Shown here: piece after piece, positions 35,171 through 42,535 of the stretch
How the letters are laid out: every line of letters begins with the position of its first letter
Numbering within the stretch: position 1 is the stretch's first letter
NCBI RefSeq assembly: GCF_001424645.1
Contig: NZ_LMQR01000001.1
Location: 1,109,301-1,173,300, forward strand
Length of the DNA: 64,000 bases
DNA from: Frigoribacterium sp. Leaf415
GTDB lineage: Bacteria; Actinomycetota; Actinomycetes; Actinomycetales; Microbacteriaceae
Direction of reading: 5' to 3'
The notes under the pieces: model-generated
The model's database searches: none
What the model was told of the DNA's origin: nothing
Seen by the model: the letters and a program-made list of their open reading frames with translations, nothing else
Translations under genes and position numbers: made by a program

Positions 35171-35932
35171 ATGTACGCACCGGAGCGTCACCAGCAGATC
35201 CTCGACACCGCCCTGTCCCGGGGCCGGGTCGAGGTCGCCGGTCTCGCACGAGAGCTCTCCGTCGCGCCCGAGACCGTGCGCCGCGACCTGACGGCCCTCG
35301 AGCGCCGGGGAGTTCTGCGCCGCGTGCACGGGGGCGCCATCGCCATGGAGCGCCTCGGCATCGAGCCCCCCGTGGTCGACCGCGAGGGCACGGCCGCGGC
35401 CGAGAAGGAGCACATCGCCCGGGCAGCCCTCGACGAACTGCCCGACGGCGGCTCGATCATCGTCGACGCCGGCACCTCGACCATCCGTCTCGCCGAACTG
35501 CTGCCCCTCGACCGCGAGCTGACGGTGGTCACGCACTCCCTCGCCGTCGCCACCATCCTCATCAGCCGACCGAACGTCACGCTGCACCTGCTCGGTGGGC
35601 TCATCCGCACCCGCACGTACTCGGCGGTGGGGGACTGGACGCGGGCCCAGATAGCGGACGTCTTCGCCGACGTCGCGTTCATCGGCACGAACGGCGTGTC
35701 GGTCGAGCGCGGCATCAGCACCCCCGATCTGGCGGAGGCGCGGGTCAAGCGCGCGCTCATCGCCGCGTCACGACGCACCGTCGTCCTCGCCGACCACACC
35801 AAGTTCGGTCGCGAGGACTTCGCCAAGGTCGCGCCGCTCACCGACGTCGACACCGTCATCACCGACTCCGGCGTGGACGCCGAGCTGGCCGACGACGTCG
35901 AACAGGCCGGCCCCCGGGTCGTGATCGCATGA
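35171..35932 (+). CDS. DeoR-family transcriptional regulator
   Basis: A 253-residue sugar-responsive repressor. The N-terminal winged helix-turn-helix (~5-57) reads RHQQILDTALSRGRVEVAGL then ETVRRDLTALERRGVLRRVH. The DeoRC sensor domain (~75-235) has IIVDAGTSTIRLAELL, FIGTNGVSVERGIST and VLADHTKFG, the phosphosugar-binding loops of the family. The ATG at 35171 is chosen because homology starts there, with GAGG upstream. It leads into the mannitol-type PTS genes after 113 bases, so it most likely controls them and itself. The effector is inferred, perhaps a sugar phosphate. Confidence 0.92.
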   Translation: MYAPERHQQILDTALSRGRVEVAGLARELSVAPETVRRDLTALERRGVLRRVHGGAIAMERLGIEPPVVDREGTAAAEKEHIARAALDELPDGGSIIVDAGTSTIRLAELLPLDRELTVVTHSLAVATILISRPNVTLHLLGGLIRTRTYSAVGDWTRAQIADVFADVAFIGTNGVSVERGISTPDLAEARVKRALIAASRRTVVLADHTKFGREDFAKVAPLTDVDTVITDSGVDAELADDVEQAGPRVVIA

Positions 35933-36045
35933 CGCGAGTCCGGCCGGCCACCCTCGTACCACCCCGACGCACCACAGCACCTCACACCACCTCCACCACC
36001 TCACATCCCTCTCGTCGCTGAGAGCAACAAGGAGAAGTCCTCACC
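35933..36045 (+). other. C/A-rich, G-poor leader before the IIC gene
   Basis: From about 35957 to 36010 the strand is dominated by CAC/CCA runs (e.g. CACCACCTCCACCACCTCAC) with very few G, so it should be unstructured as RNA. It ends in the ribosome-binding site AAGGAGAAG. Confidence 0.5.
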
Positions 36046-37242
36046 ATGTCCGAATTCACCCCCACCGTCACCGGTACGGGAGCCCGAGCGCGCGTCCAGC
36101 GCTTCGGCGGCTTCCTGGCCGGCATGATCATGCCGAACATCGGCGCCTTCATCGCCTGGGGCCTCATCACGGCCCTCTTCATCCAGACCGGTTGGACGCC
36201 GGTTCCCCAGCTCGGCGGCTTCGGCGAGATGTCGGACGGCACGCCGTGGCCCGGTCTCGTCGGCCCGATCATCAAGTACCTCCTGCCGATCTTGATCGCC
36301 TACACGGGTGGTCGCATGGTCCACGGACAGCGCGGTGCCGTCATCGGTGCCGTCGCCGTCATGGGCGTCATCGTCGCCACCGACGTGCCGCAGTTCCTGG
36401 GCGCGATGATCGTCGGTCCGCTCGCCGCCTGGGTCCTGAAGCAGTTCGACAAGCTCGTCGACGGCCGCATCAAGTCCGGCTTCGAGATGCTCGTCAACAA
36501 CTTCTCGCTCGGCATCATCGGTGGCGCCATGGGCGTCCTGGCCTTCTTCGGCCTGGCCCCGGTCACCACGGCGATCACCAACGTCTTCGGCGGTGCCGTC
36601 GGGTTCCTCGTCGACCGCGGCCTGCTGCCCCTCGCGTCGATCATCATCGAGCCCGCCAAGGTGCTGTTCCTCAACAACGCCATCAACCAGGGCATCCTGA
36701 CCCCGCTCGGTGGCACGCAGGTGCAAGAGGCCGGCAAGTCGATCCTCTTCATGCTCGAGTCGAACCCCGGCCCGGGCCTCGGCATCCTCCTCGCGTACCT
36801 CTTCTTCGGTCCGCGCGCCATCCGCCCCTCCGCCCCGGCCGCGATCATCGTCCACTTCTTCGGCGGCATCCACGAGATCTACTTCCCGTACGTGCTCATG
36901 AAGCCGATCCTGCTCGTCGCCGCCGTCCTCGGTGGTGCGACCGGCATCGCGACCTTCGCGCTCTTCAACGTCGGCCTCGTCGGTCCCGCGTCGCCCGGCA
37001 GCATCATCGCCTACACGCTCGTCGCCGCCCGCGGGGACCTTCTCCCGATCTACCTGGGTATCCTGCTCTCGGCGGCCGTCTCGTTCGTCGTCTCGTCCCT
37101 CCTGATGGGCTTCGGCCGCAAGGAGAACCGCGAGGCCCGTGCCGAGGACGCCGCCGCGCAGGAGCAGGCTCTCGCCGACGCCCAGGCCGCCACCGCGGCC
37201 AACAAGGCCACCAGCAAGGGCACCGCGGCACCCACCGCCTAG
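36046..37242 (+). CDS. mtlA: PTS mannitol-type transporter, IIC membrane component
   Basis: It transports mannitol (or a related polyol) while it is phosphorylated. The 398 residues match only the membrane part of E. coli MtlA: FGGFLAGMIMPNIGAFIAWG, LFLNNAINQGILTPLGGTQV, SNPGPGLGILLAYLFFG and the substrate-site motif FFGGIHEIYFPYVLMKP with its key Glu. About 8-10 hydrophobic segments are visible. An Ala/Gln-rich charged tail of ~45 residues ends the protein where the fused enzyme would carry IIB. Here IIB and IIA are separate downstream genes. Substrate specificity is by similarity. Confidence 0.93.
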   Translation: MSEFTPTVTGTGARARVQRFGGFLAGMIMPNIGAFIAWGLITALFIQTGWTPVPQLGGFGEMSDGTPWPGLVGPIIKYLLPILIAYTGGRMVHGQRGAVIGAVAVMGVIVATDVPQFLGAMIVGPLAAWVLKQFDKLVDGRIKSGFEMLVNNFSLGIIGGAMGVLAFFGLAPVTTAITNVFGGAVGFLVDRGLLPLASIIIEPAKVLFLNNAINQGILTPLGGTQVQEAGKSILFMLESNPGPGLGILLAYLFFGPRAIRPSAPAAIIVHFFGGIHEIYFPYVLMKPILLVAAVLGGATGIATFALFNVGLVGPASPGSIIAYTLVAARGDLLPIYLGILLSAAVSFVVSSLLMGFGRKENREARAEDAAAQEQALADAQAATAANKATSKGTAAPTA

Positions 37243-37289
37243 CCGGCCCGCACCACCAGTCAGCACCACCACCACACAAGGAGAAGGTC

Positions 37290-37598
37290 ATGGCAACCCT
37301 CGACGGTTCCAGCATCAAGAAACTCATCGTCGCGTGCGACGCGGGAATGGGCAGCAGCGTCATGCTGGCGTCCACGCTCAAGAAGCAGCTGAAGAAGAGC
37401 GGTGTCACCGTCGAGCACTCGCCCGTCGCGTCGATCCCGTCGGACGCCGACGTCGTCGTCACCCAGAACAACCTGGCCGAGCGTGCCCGCGGCGTCGTGC
37501 CGAACGTGCCCGTGGTGCCGTTCCAGTTGTTCATGGGAGACCCCAACGTCGCCAAGATCGTCAAGGCGATCCAGGACGGCTCGACGGTCGAGGTCTGA
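37290..37598 (+). CDS. PTS mannitol-type IIB component
   Basis: A 102-residue stand-alone IIB domain. It receives phosphate from IIA on Cys16 in KKLIVACDAGMGSSVMLAST and passes it to the incoming sugar. The phosphate loop CDAGMGSS is identical to that of MtlA-type IIB. The ATG is preceded by AAGGAGAAGG. It lies 47 bases after the IIC gene and 2 bases before the IIA gene. Confidence 0.93.
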   Translation: MATLDGSSIKKLIVACDAGMGSSVMLASTLKKQLKKSGVTVEHSPVASIPSDADVVVTQNNLAERARGVVPNVPVVPFQLFMGDPNVAKIVKAIQDGSTVEV

Positions 37599-37600
37599 CG

Positions 37601-38065
37601 ATGACCGACCAGCAGGCACCCGAGCTCTCGGCGCTCCTCGCCGAGTCGTCCATCCGACTCGACGAGGTCGCAGCCTCGCGTGACGAGGCCATCCGCAAGA
37701 CGGGTCAGGCCCTCATCGACGCGGGCGCGATCGACGAGACGTACGTCGACGCGATGTTCGAGCGTGAGAACTCGGTGTCCACCTACGTCGGCGAGGGTGT
37801 GGCGATCCCGCACGGCACCCTCGCCGGCAAGGACTCGGTCAAAGAGGACGCCCTCGTCGTCCTGCGGTTCCCGACCCCGGTCGACTGGCACGGCAACGAG
37901 GTCTCGGTCACGGTCGGCATCGCCGCCAAAGGTAACGGCCACATCGCGATCCTCAGCCAGCTCGCCAGCATCCTGATGGACCCTGACAAGGCCGCCGCCC
38001 TGCGCGGATCGACCACGACCGCCGAGGTCTACGAGTTGCTCGCGTCGACCGACGACGACGACTGA
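37601..38065 (+). CDS. mtlF: PTS mannitol-type IIA component
   Basis: A 154-residue IIA domain of the mannitol/fructose superfamily. The phosphorylated residue is His71 in YVGEGVAIPHGTLAGKDSVK, accepting phosphate from HPr. Length and motif match stand-alone MtlF-type proteins of Gram-positive bacteria. It follows IIB after two bases and is followed by HPr, so a near-complete phosphorelay is encoded in one unit. Confidence 0.93.
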   Translation: MTDQQAPELSALLAESSIRLDEVAASRDEAIRKTGQALIDAGAIDETYVDAMFERENSVSTYVGEGVAIPHGTLAGKDSVKEDALVVLRFPTPVDWHGNEVSVTVGIAAKGNGHIAILSQLASILMDPDKAAALRGSTTTAEVYELLASTDDDD

Positions 38066-38092
38066 CCCCCACCCCCCTCCAGAGGAGAAGAC

Positions 38093-38362
38093 ATGCCAGA
38101 ACGTTCCGTCACCATCGCCTCGAGCGTCGGGCTGCACGCCCGTCCCGCCTCGTTGTTCAGCCAGGCCGCCGGCAAGACCGGCGCCAAGGTCACGCTGACC
38201 TCCGCGGCCGGCAAGAGCGTCAACGCCGCCAGCATCCTGGGCGTGCTCTCGCTGGGCATCGGCCACGGTGAAGAGGTCGTCGTCGCGACCGAAGGCGACA
38301 ACGCCGAGGCCGCCCTCGACGAGCTCGTCGCGCTCCTCGCGACCGACCTCGACAAAGAGTAG
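38093..38362 (+). CDS. ptsH: Phosphocarrier protein HPr
   Basis: An 89-residue HPr that shuttles phosphate from enzyme I to IIA. His15 is in ASSVGLHARPASLFSQAAGK. The region corresponding to the regulatory Ser46 site reads VNAASILGVLSLG (Ser47). A strong ribosome-binding site (AGAGGAGAAG) precedes the ATG. Enzyme I (ptsI) is not in this window. The unit ends at a perfect hairpin directly downstream. Confidence 0.96.
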   Translation: MPERSVTIASSVGLHARPASLFSQAAGKTGAKVTLTSAAGKSVNAASILGVLSLGIGHGEEVVVATEGDNAEAALDELVALLATDLDKE

Positions 38363-38377
38363 ACACCTTCACCAGCA

Positions 38378-38413
38378 CGGGGCGCCCGCCGACGAGAGTC
38401 GGCGGGCGCCCCG
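38378..38413 (+). terminator. Terminator after ptsH
   Basis: CGGGGCGCCCGCCGAC pairs perfectly with GTCGGCGGGCGCCCCG (16 bp) across a GAGA tetraloop, 15 bases after the HPr stop. Confidence 0.9.
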
Positions 38414-38429
38414 TTCGTCGTGGGAGCCG

Positions 38430-38467
38430 AGGAGGCGCGGTCCGGGCCCTCCGGCACCGCGCCTCCT
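38430..38467. repeat. Inverted repeat AGGAGGCGCGGT...ACCGCGCCTCCT
   Basis: Perfect 12-bp arms with a 14-base loop lie just before the -10 of the peptidase gene. Both arms contain the decamer GGAGGCGCGG, which recurs about eleven times in the window; see findings. Confidence 0.75.
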
Positions 38468-38474
38468 GCGTCAC

Positions 38475-38480
38475 TAGGCT
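38475..38480 (+). promoter_or_regulatory. -10 element TAGGCT of the DUF885 gene
   Basis: TAGGCT ends seven bases before ATG 38488 and no ribosome-binding site is present, so the gene is probably leaderless. Confidence 0.55.
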
Positions 38481-38487
38481 CGTCGGC

Positions 38488-40179
38488 ATGACCGATCCCG
38501 CGACGACGCCCACCCCGCGCACACCGACCCCCGTCGACGGGGTCGCCGAACGCTGGGTGGACACCCTCTGCGAGCTCGACCCGACCACCGCGACCTGGAT
38601 CGGCCGTGAGGGCCGCACCGGCGAGTACGGCGACTACTCGCCCGAGGGTCACGCACGCCGCGTCGAGGCCGTCCGGGCCGCTCTGGCCGAACTGCGGAGC
38701 ACCGCCCCCGTGGACGACGTCGACCGCGTCACCCGGGACGACCTGACGAGCGAGCTCCAGCTCGACCTCGAGTACGCCGAGCAGCGACTCGAACTGCGCG
38801 ACCTCAACGTCATCGCGTCGCCGGCACAGGGCATCCGCGAGGTGTTCGACCTGATGCCGACCGACTCCGAAGGGGACTGGGTCGACGTCGCGTCCCGCCT
38901 CGGTCGGGTACGGACCGCCGTCGACCAGTACGTCGAGACCTTGCGTGCCGGCATCGCCGGGGGAGTGACCCCCGCCCGCCGGCAGGTCGAGAAGGTGGCC
39001 GAGCAGTGCGCCCGCATCGGTGCCGCCGACGGCTTCTTCACCGAGTTCGTCGGCGGAGCCCGGCTCGGCGACGGCAGCGAACCCGGCACGGCACTGGCTC
39101 GGGACCTCGCCTCGGGTGCCTCGTCGGCCGCGGATGCCTACGTCCACCTGCGACGCTTCCTCCTGGACGACCTGCTCCCCGCCGCCACCGCCGTGGACGC
39201 CGTCGGACGCGACGCCTACGCCCTCCACTCGCGACGCTTCCTCGGGGCGACGGTCGACCTGGACGAGACCTACGACTGGGGGATCGACGAGCTCGCCCGG
39301 ATGACGAGCGAACAAGAGGCCGTCGCTCGGCAGATCGAACCCGGGGCGTCGGTCTCCCGGGCCATCGAGCTGCTCGACGCCGACCCCGCACGCCAGCTCG
39401 TCGGCACCGACGCCCTCCGCGCCTGGATGCAAGAGCTGAGCGACCGGGCCGTCGCCGAGTTGGGACGCGACCAGTTCGACATCCCCGAGCCGGTCCGCCG
39501 GCTGGAGTGCCGCATCGCGCCGACGAAGGACGGCGGCATCTACTACACGAGCCCCAGTGACGACTTCTCGCGACCCGGCCGCATGTGGTGGTCGGTTCCC
39601 GAGGGCGTCACCCGCTTCGGCACCTGGCGTGAGACGACGACGGTCTTCCACGAGGGCGTCCCCGGCCACCACCTGCAACTCGGCCAGGCCGTCCACAACC
39701 GGGCCACGCTGAACACCTGGCGCCGACAGCTGGCGGGGACCTCGGGGCACGCCGAGGGGTGGGCCCTCTACGCGGAGCGACTGATGGACGAGCTCGGCTG
39801 GCTCGGCGACCCGGGCGACCGGTTGGGCATGCTCGACGGTCAGCGCATGCGGGCGGCGCGCGTCGTCCTCGACATCGGCGTCCACCTCGGCAAGCCGTTC
39901 CCCGGAGGCGGCGGGTCCTGGGACGCGACGAACGCCTTCGCCTTCATGTCGGAGAACGTCAACATGGACACCGAGTTCGTGCGCTTCGAGGTCGACAGGT
40001 ATCTCGGCTGGCCGGGACAGGCGCCGTCGTACAAGGTCGGTCAACGCATCTGGGAGGACCTCCGCGCCGAACGTGCTCGGCGAGAAGGAGACGCGTTCGA
40101 CGTCAAGTCCTTCCACCGGGACGCCTTGCGGCTGGGCGGAGTCGGGCTCGACACGCTCCGGCGAGCCCTGCTGCACTGA
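38488..40179 (+). CDS. DUF885 family protein, putative zinc carboxypeptidase-like hydrolase
   Basis: A 563-residue soluble protein without a signal peptide. The zinc motif HEGVPGHH (His388, Glu389, then GHH) is the HExxxGHH form that characterises DUF885, which is distantly related to M32/M2-type peptidases. A second conserved segment, GTSGHAEGWALYAERLMDEL, supplies the further Glu ligand. The N-terminal half is helical. The substrate is unknown. It is independently transcribed from a leaderless promoter and flanked by the ptsH terminator and rpsA. Confidence 0.85.
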   Translation: MTDPATTPTPRTPTPVDGVAERWVDTLCELDPTTATWIGREGRTGEYGDYSPEGHARRVEAVRAALAELRSTAPVDDVDRVTRDDLTSELQLDLEYAEQRLELRDLNVIASPAQGIREVFDLMPTDSEGDWVDVASRLGRVRTAVDQYVETLRAGIAGGVTPARRQVEKVAEQCARIGAADGFFTEFVGGARLGDGSEPGTALARDLASGASSAADAYVHLRRFLLDDLLPAATAVDAVGRDAYALHSRRFLGATVDLDETYDWGIDELARMTSEQEAVARQIEPGASVSRAIELLDADPARQLVGTDALRAWMQELSDRAVAELGRDQFDIPEPVRRLECRIAPTKDGGIYYTSPSDDFSRPGRMWWSVPEGVTRFGTWRETTTVFHEGVPGHHLQLGQAVHNRATLNTWRRQLAGTSGHAEGWALYAERLMDELGWLGDPGDRLGMLDGQRMRAARVVLDIGVHLGKPFPGGGGSWDATNAFAFMSENVNMDTEFVRFEVDRYLGWPGQAPSYKVGQRIWEDLRAERARREGDAFDVKSFHRDALRLGGVGLDTLRRALLH

Positions 40180-40203
40180 GCCGTTCCGGCTGCCGACACG
40201 CCG

Positions 40204-40233
40204 TTGCCCACACCTGCGGCACCGCGCTAAGAT
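40204..40233 (+). promoter_or_regulatory. Promoter TTGCCC-18-TAAGAT for rpsA
   Basis: A well-spaced -35/-10 pair. Transcription from about 40240 would give a leader of ~108 nt before the rpsA ATG, long enough for S1 autoregulation, which is known in other bacteria. Confidence 0.6.
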
Positions 40234-40347
40234 GATCGCGCGCTATCTGCGTCGATCTTTCCGCACGCCGCGTTCGACACATCCCCACGGACACCGTTCG
40301 AGGGGCGAACACGGCCCGATTCATGCCCGTACTGGAGCACTAACTAC

Positions 40348-41796
40348 ATGACAACCGTAACGACCAAGGCACCCAAGCAGGTCGCCATCAACGACATCGG
40401 ATCCGCTGATGACTTCCTGGCCGCGGTCGAGAAGACCCTGAAGTTCTTCAACGACGGCGACCTCATCGAAGGCACCGTCGTGAAGATCGACCGCGACGAG
40501 GTCCTCCTCGACGTCGGCTACAAGACCGAGGGCGTCATCCCCTCGCGCGAACTCTCGATCAAGCACGACGTCGACCCCACCGAGGTCGTCGAGGTCGGCG
40601 ACACGGTCGAAGCCCTCGTCCTCCAGAAGGAAGACAAAGAAGGCCGTCTGATCCTGTCCAAGAAGCGCGCTCAGTACGAGCGTGCCTGGGGCGACGTGGA
40701 GAAGATCAAGGACGCCGACGGCGTCGTCACCGGTACGGTCATCGAGGTCGTCAAGGGTGGCCTCATCGTCGACATCGGCCTCCGTGGCTTCCTCCCCGCC
40801 TCGCTCATCGAGCTGCGCCGCGTCCGCGACCTCACGCCCTACCTCGGCCAAGAGATCGAGGCCAAGATCCTCGAGCTCGACAAGAACCGCAACAACGTGG
40901 TCCTGTCGCGCCGTGCCCTGCTCGAGCAGACGCAGTCCGAGAGCCGCACGACCTTCCTGAACAACCTCCACAAGGGCCAGGTCCGCAAGGGCGTCGTCTC
41001 GTCGATCGTCAACTTCGGTGCGTTCGTCGACCTGGGCGGCGTCGACGGTCTGGTGCACGTCTCCGAGCTCAGCTGGAAGCACATCGAGCACGCCAGCGAG
41101 GTCGTCGAGGTGGGCCAGGAGGTCACCGTCGAGATCCTCGAGGTCGACCTCGACCGTGAGCGCGTGTCGCTCTCGCTCAAGGCCACCCAGGAAGACCCGT
41201 GGCAGGTGTTCGCCCGCACGCACGCGATCGGTCAGGTCGCTCCGGGCAAGGTCACCAAGCTCGTCCCCTTCGGTGCGTTCGTCCGCGTGGCCGACGGCAT
41301 CGAGGGCCTCGTGCACATCTCCGAGCTGTCGGCGAAGCACGTCGAGCTGGCCGAGCAGGTCGTCGCCGTCGGCGACGAGGTGTTCGTCAAGGTCATCGAC
41401 ATCGACCTCGACCGCCGTCGCATCTCGCTGAGCCTCAAGCAGGCCAACGAGGGTGTCGACCCCGAGGGCACCGAGTTCGACCCGGCGCTCTACGGCATGC
41501 TCACCGAGTACGACGACCAGGGCAACTACAAGTACCCCGAGGGCTTCGACCCCGAGACGAACGAGTGGCGCGAGGGCTTCGACTCGCAGCGCGAGAAGTG
41601 GGAGCAGGACTACGCTGCCGCCCAGGCGCGCTGGGAAGCCCACAAGAAGCAGGTCGCTGCCTCGCTCGTCGAAGAGACGACGTTCGACGCTCCCACGGGT
41701 TCGTCGTTCTCGGCCGAGTCCGCCTCGGGCGCCGGCACCCTCGCCGACGACGAGTCGCTCGCCGCTCTGCGCGAGAAGCTGTCGAACAACAACTGA
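40348..41796 (+). CDS. rpsA: 30S ribosomal protein S1
   Basis: It binds mRNA and helps initiation. The 482 residues contain four S1/OB repeats at about 35-105, 120-187, 207-277 and 293-363; the third and fourth are best conserved (GVVSSIVNFGAFVDLGGVDG, VTKLVPFGAFVRVADGIEGL). Actinobacterial S1 has four repeats, against six in E. coli. A Gln/Trp/Lys-rich C-terminal tail follows. The ATG has only a weak ribosome-binding site, as is common for rpsA. Confidence 0.97.
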   Translation: MTTVTTKAPKQVAINDIGSADDFLAAVEKTLKFFNDGDLIEGTVVKIDRDEVLLDVGYKTEGVIPSRELSIKHDVDPTEVVEVGDTVEALVLQKEDKEGRLILSKKRAQYERAWGDVEKIKDADGVVTGTVIEVVKGGLIVDIGLRGFLPASLIELRRVRDLTPYLGQEIEAKILELDKNRNNVVLSRRALLEQTQSESRTTFLNNLHKGQVRKGVVSSIVNFGAFVDLGGVDGLVHVSELSWKHIEHASEVVEVGQEVTVEILEVDLDRERVSLSLKATQEDPWQVFARTHAIGQVAPGKVTKLVPFGAFVRVADGIEGLVHISELSAKHVELAEQVVAVGDEVFVKVIDIDLDRRRISLSLKQANEGVDPEGTEFDPALYGMLTEYDDQGNYKYPEGFDPETNEWREGFDSQREKWEQDYAAAQARWEAHKKQVAASLVEETTFDAPTGSSFSAESASGAGTLADDESLAALREKLSNNN

Positions 41797-41815
41797 GTCC
41801 CTCCGGTCTCGACCA

Positions 41816-41847
41816 GAAGGCGGTTCCCCCTCGGGGGAGCCGCCTTC
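41816..41847 (+). terminator. Terminator after rpsA
   Basis: GAAGGCGGTTCCCC pairs with GGGGAGCCGCCTTC (14 bp with one G-T pair) around a four-base loop, 20 bases after the stop codon. Confidence 0.8.
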
Positions 41848-41861
41848 CGGCGTTCCCGGCG

Positions 41862-41867
41862 TAGTCT
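41862..41867 (+). promoter_or_regulatory. -10 element TAGTCT of coaE
   Basis: TAGTCT ends seven bases before GTG 41875; no ribosome-binding site is seen, consistent with a leaderless mRNA. Confidence 0.55.
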
Positions 41868-41874
41868 CGACGTC

Positions 41875-42525
41875 GTGTTCGTCTGTGGATTGACCGGTGG
41901 CATCGCCGCCGGCAAGTCGGTCGTGGCCCGTCGACTCGCCGAACGGGGGGCGGCGCACGTCGACGCCGACGCCCTCGCCCGCGAGGTGGTCGAACCCGGA
42001 TCGGCGGGACTCGAGGCCGTGGTCGCCCGCTTCGGGTCCGACGTGCTGCAGCCCGACGGCTCCCTCGACCGGGCCGCCCTGGGGGCCGTCGTCTTCGCCG
42101 ATCCTGCCGCCCGGCGTGATCTCGAGGGCATCACGCACCCGGCCGTGCACGCTCTCTCGGCCCGGCGCATGGCAGACGCCGTCGCCGACGACCCGGAACG
42201 CGTCGTGGTCTACGACGTGCCGCTCCTCGTCGAGTCGCGAGGGACCGCCGGCTTCGACGTGGTCGTCGTCGTGCACGCCCCGCGCGAGGTGCGCCTGCGG
42301 AGGCTCGTCGAGCTGCGGGGGATGAGCGACGAGGAGGCGCGGCGCCGAGTGGACGCGCAGGCGGACGACCGTTCGCGGCTCGCCGTCGCGGACGTCGTCG
42401 TCGACTCGTCCGGGTCGCTCGAGCACACGCTGGAGCAGGCGGACGACCTCTACGAGCGGTTGCGTTCGCTGTCAGCGGCGAAGCAGGCAGCCTCCCAGGA
42501 CGCGAGTGTCGGTGGTCCCTCGTAA
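41875..42525 (+). CDS. coaE: Dephospho-CoA kinase
   Basis: The last step of coenzyme A synthesis, phosphorylating the ribose 3'-OH of dephospho-CoA. The 216 residues start [20 protein letters not shown] with the P-loop [28 protein letters not shown] and [20 protein letters not shown] are typical. It lies between rpsA and uvrB, the same order as in many actinobacteria. Its TAA stop forms the start of the uvrB -10. Confidence 0.95.
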   Translation: MFVCGLTGGIAAGKSVVARRLAERGAAHVDADALAREVVEPGSAGLEAVVARFGSDVLQPDGSLDRAALGAVVFADPAARRDLEGITHPAVHALSARRMADAVADDPERVVVYDVPLLVESRGTAGFDVVVVVHAPREVRLRRLVELRGMSDEEARRRVDAQADDRSRLAVADVVVDSSGSLEHTLEQADDLYERLRSLSAAKQAASQDASVGGPS

Positions 42526-42528
42526 ACT
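42523..42528 (+). promoter_or_regulatory. -10 element TAAACT of uvrB, built on coaE stop codon
   Basis: TAAACT begins with the TAA stop of coaE and ends seven bases before the uvrB ATG at 42536. Confidence 0.6.
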
Positions 42529-42535
42529 GGAATCC

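Noticed and set aside
36046..38362. PTS block as a horizontally acquired island
   Set aside because: Codon usage and G+C of the genes match the flanks. Only the promoter region is AT-richer, which is normal for regulatory DNA, and no tRNA, integrase or direct-repeat boundary is seen.
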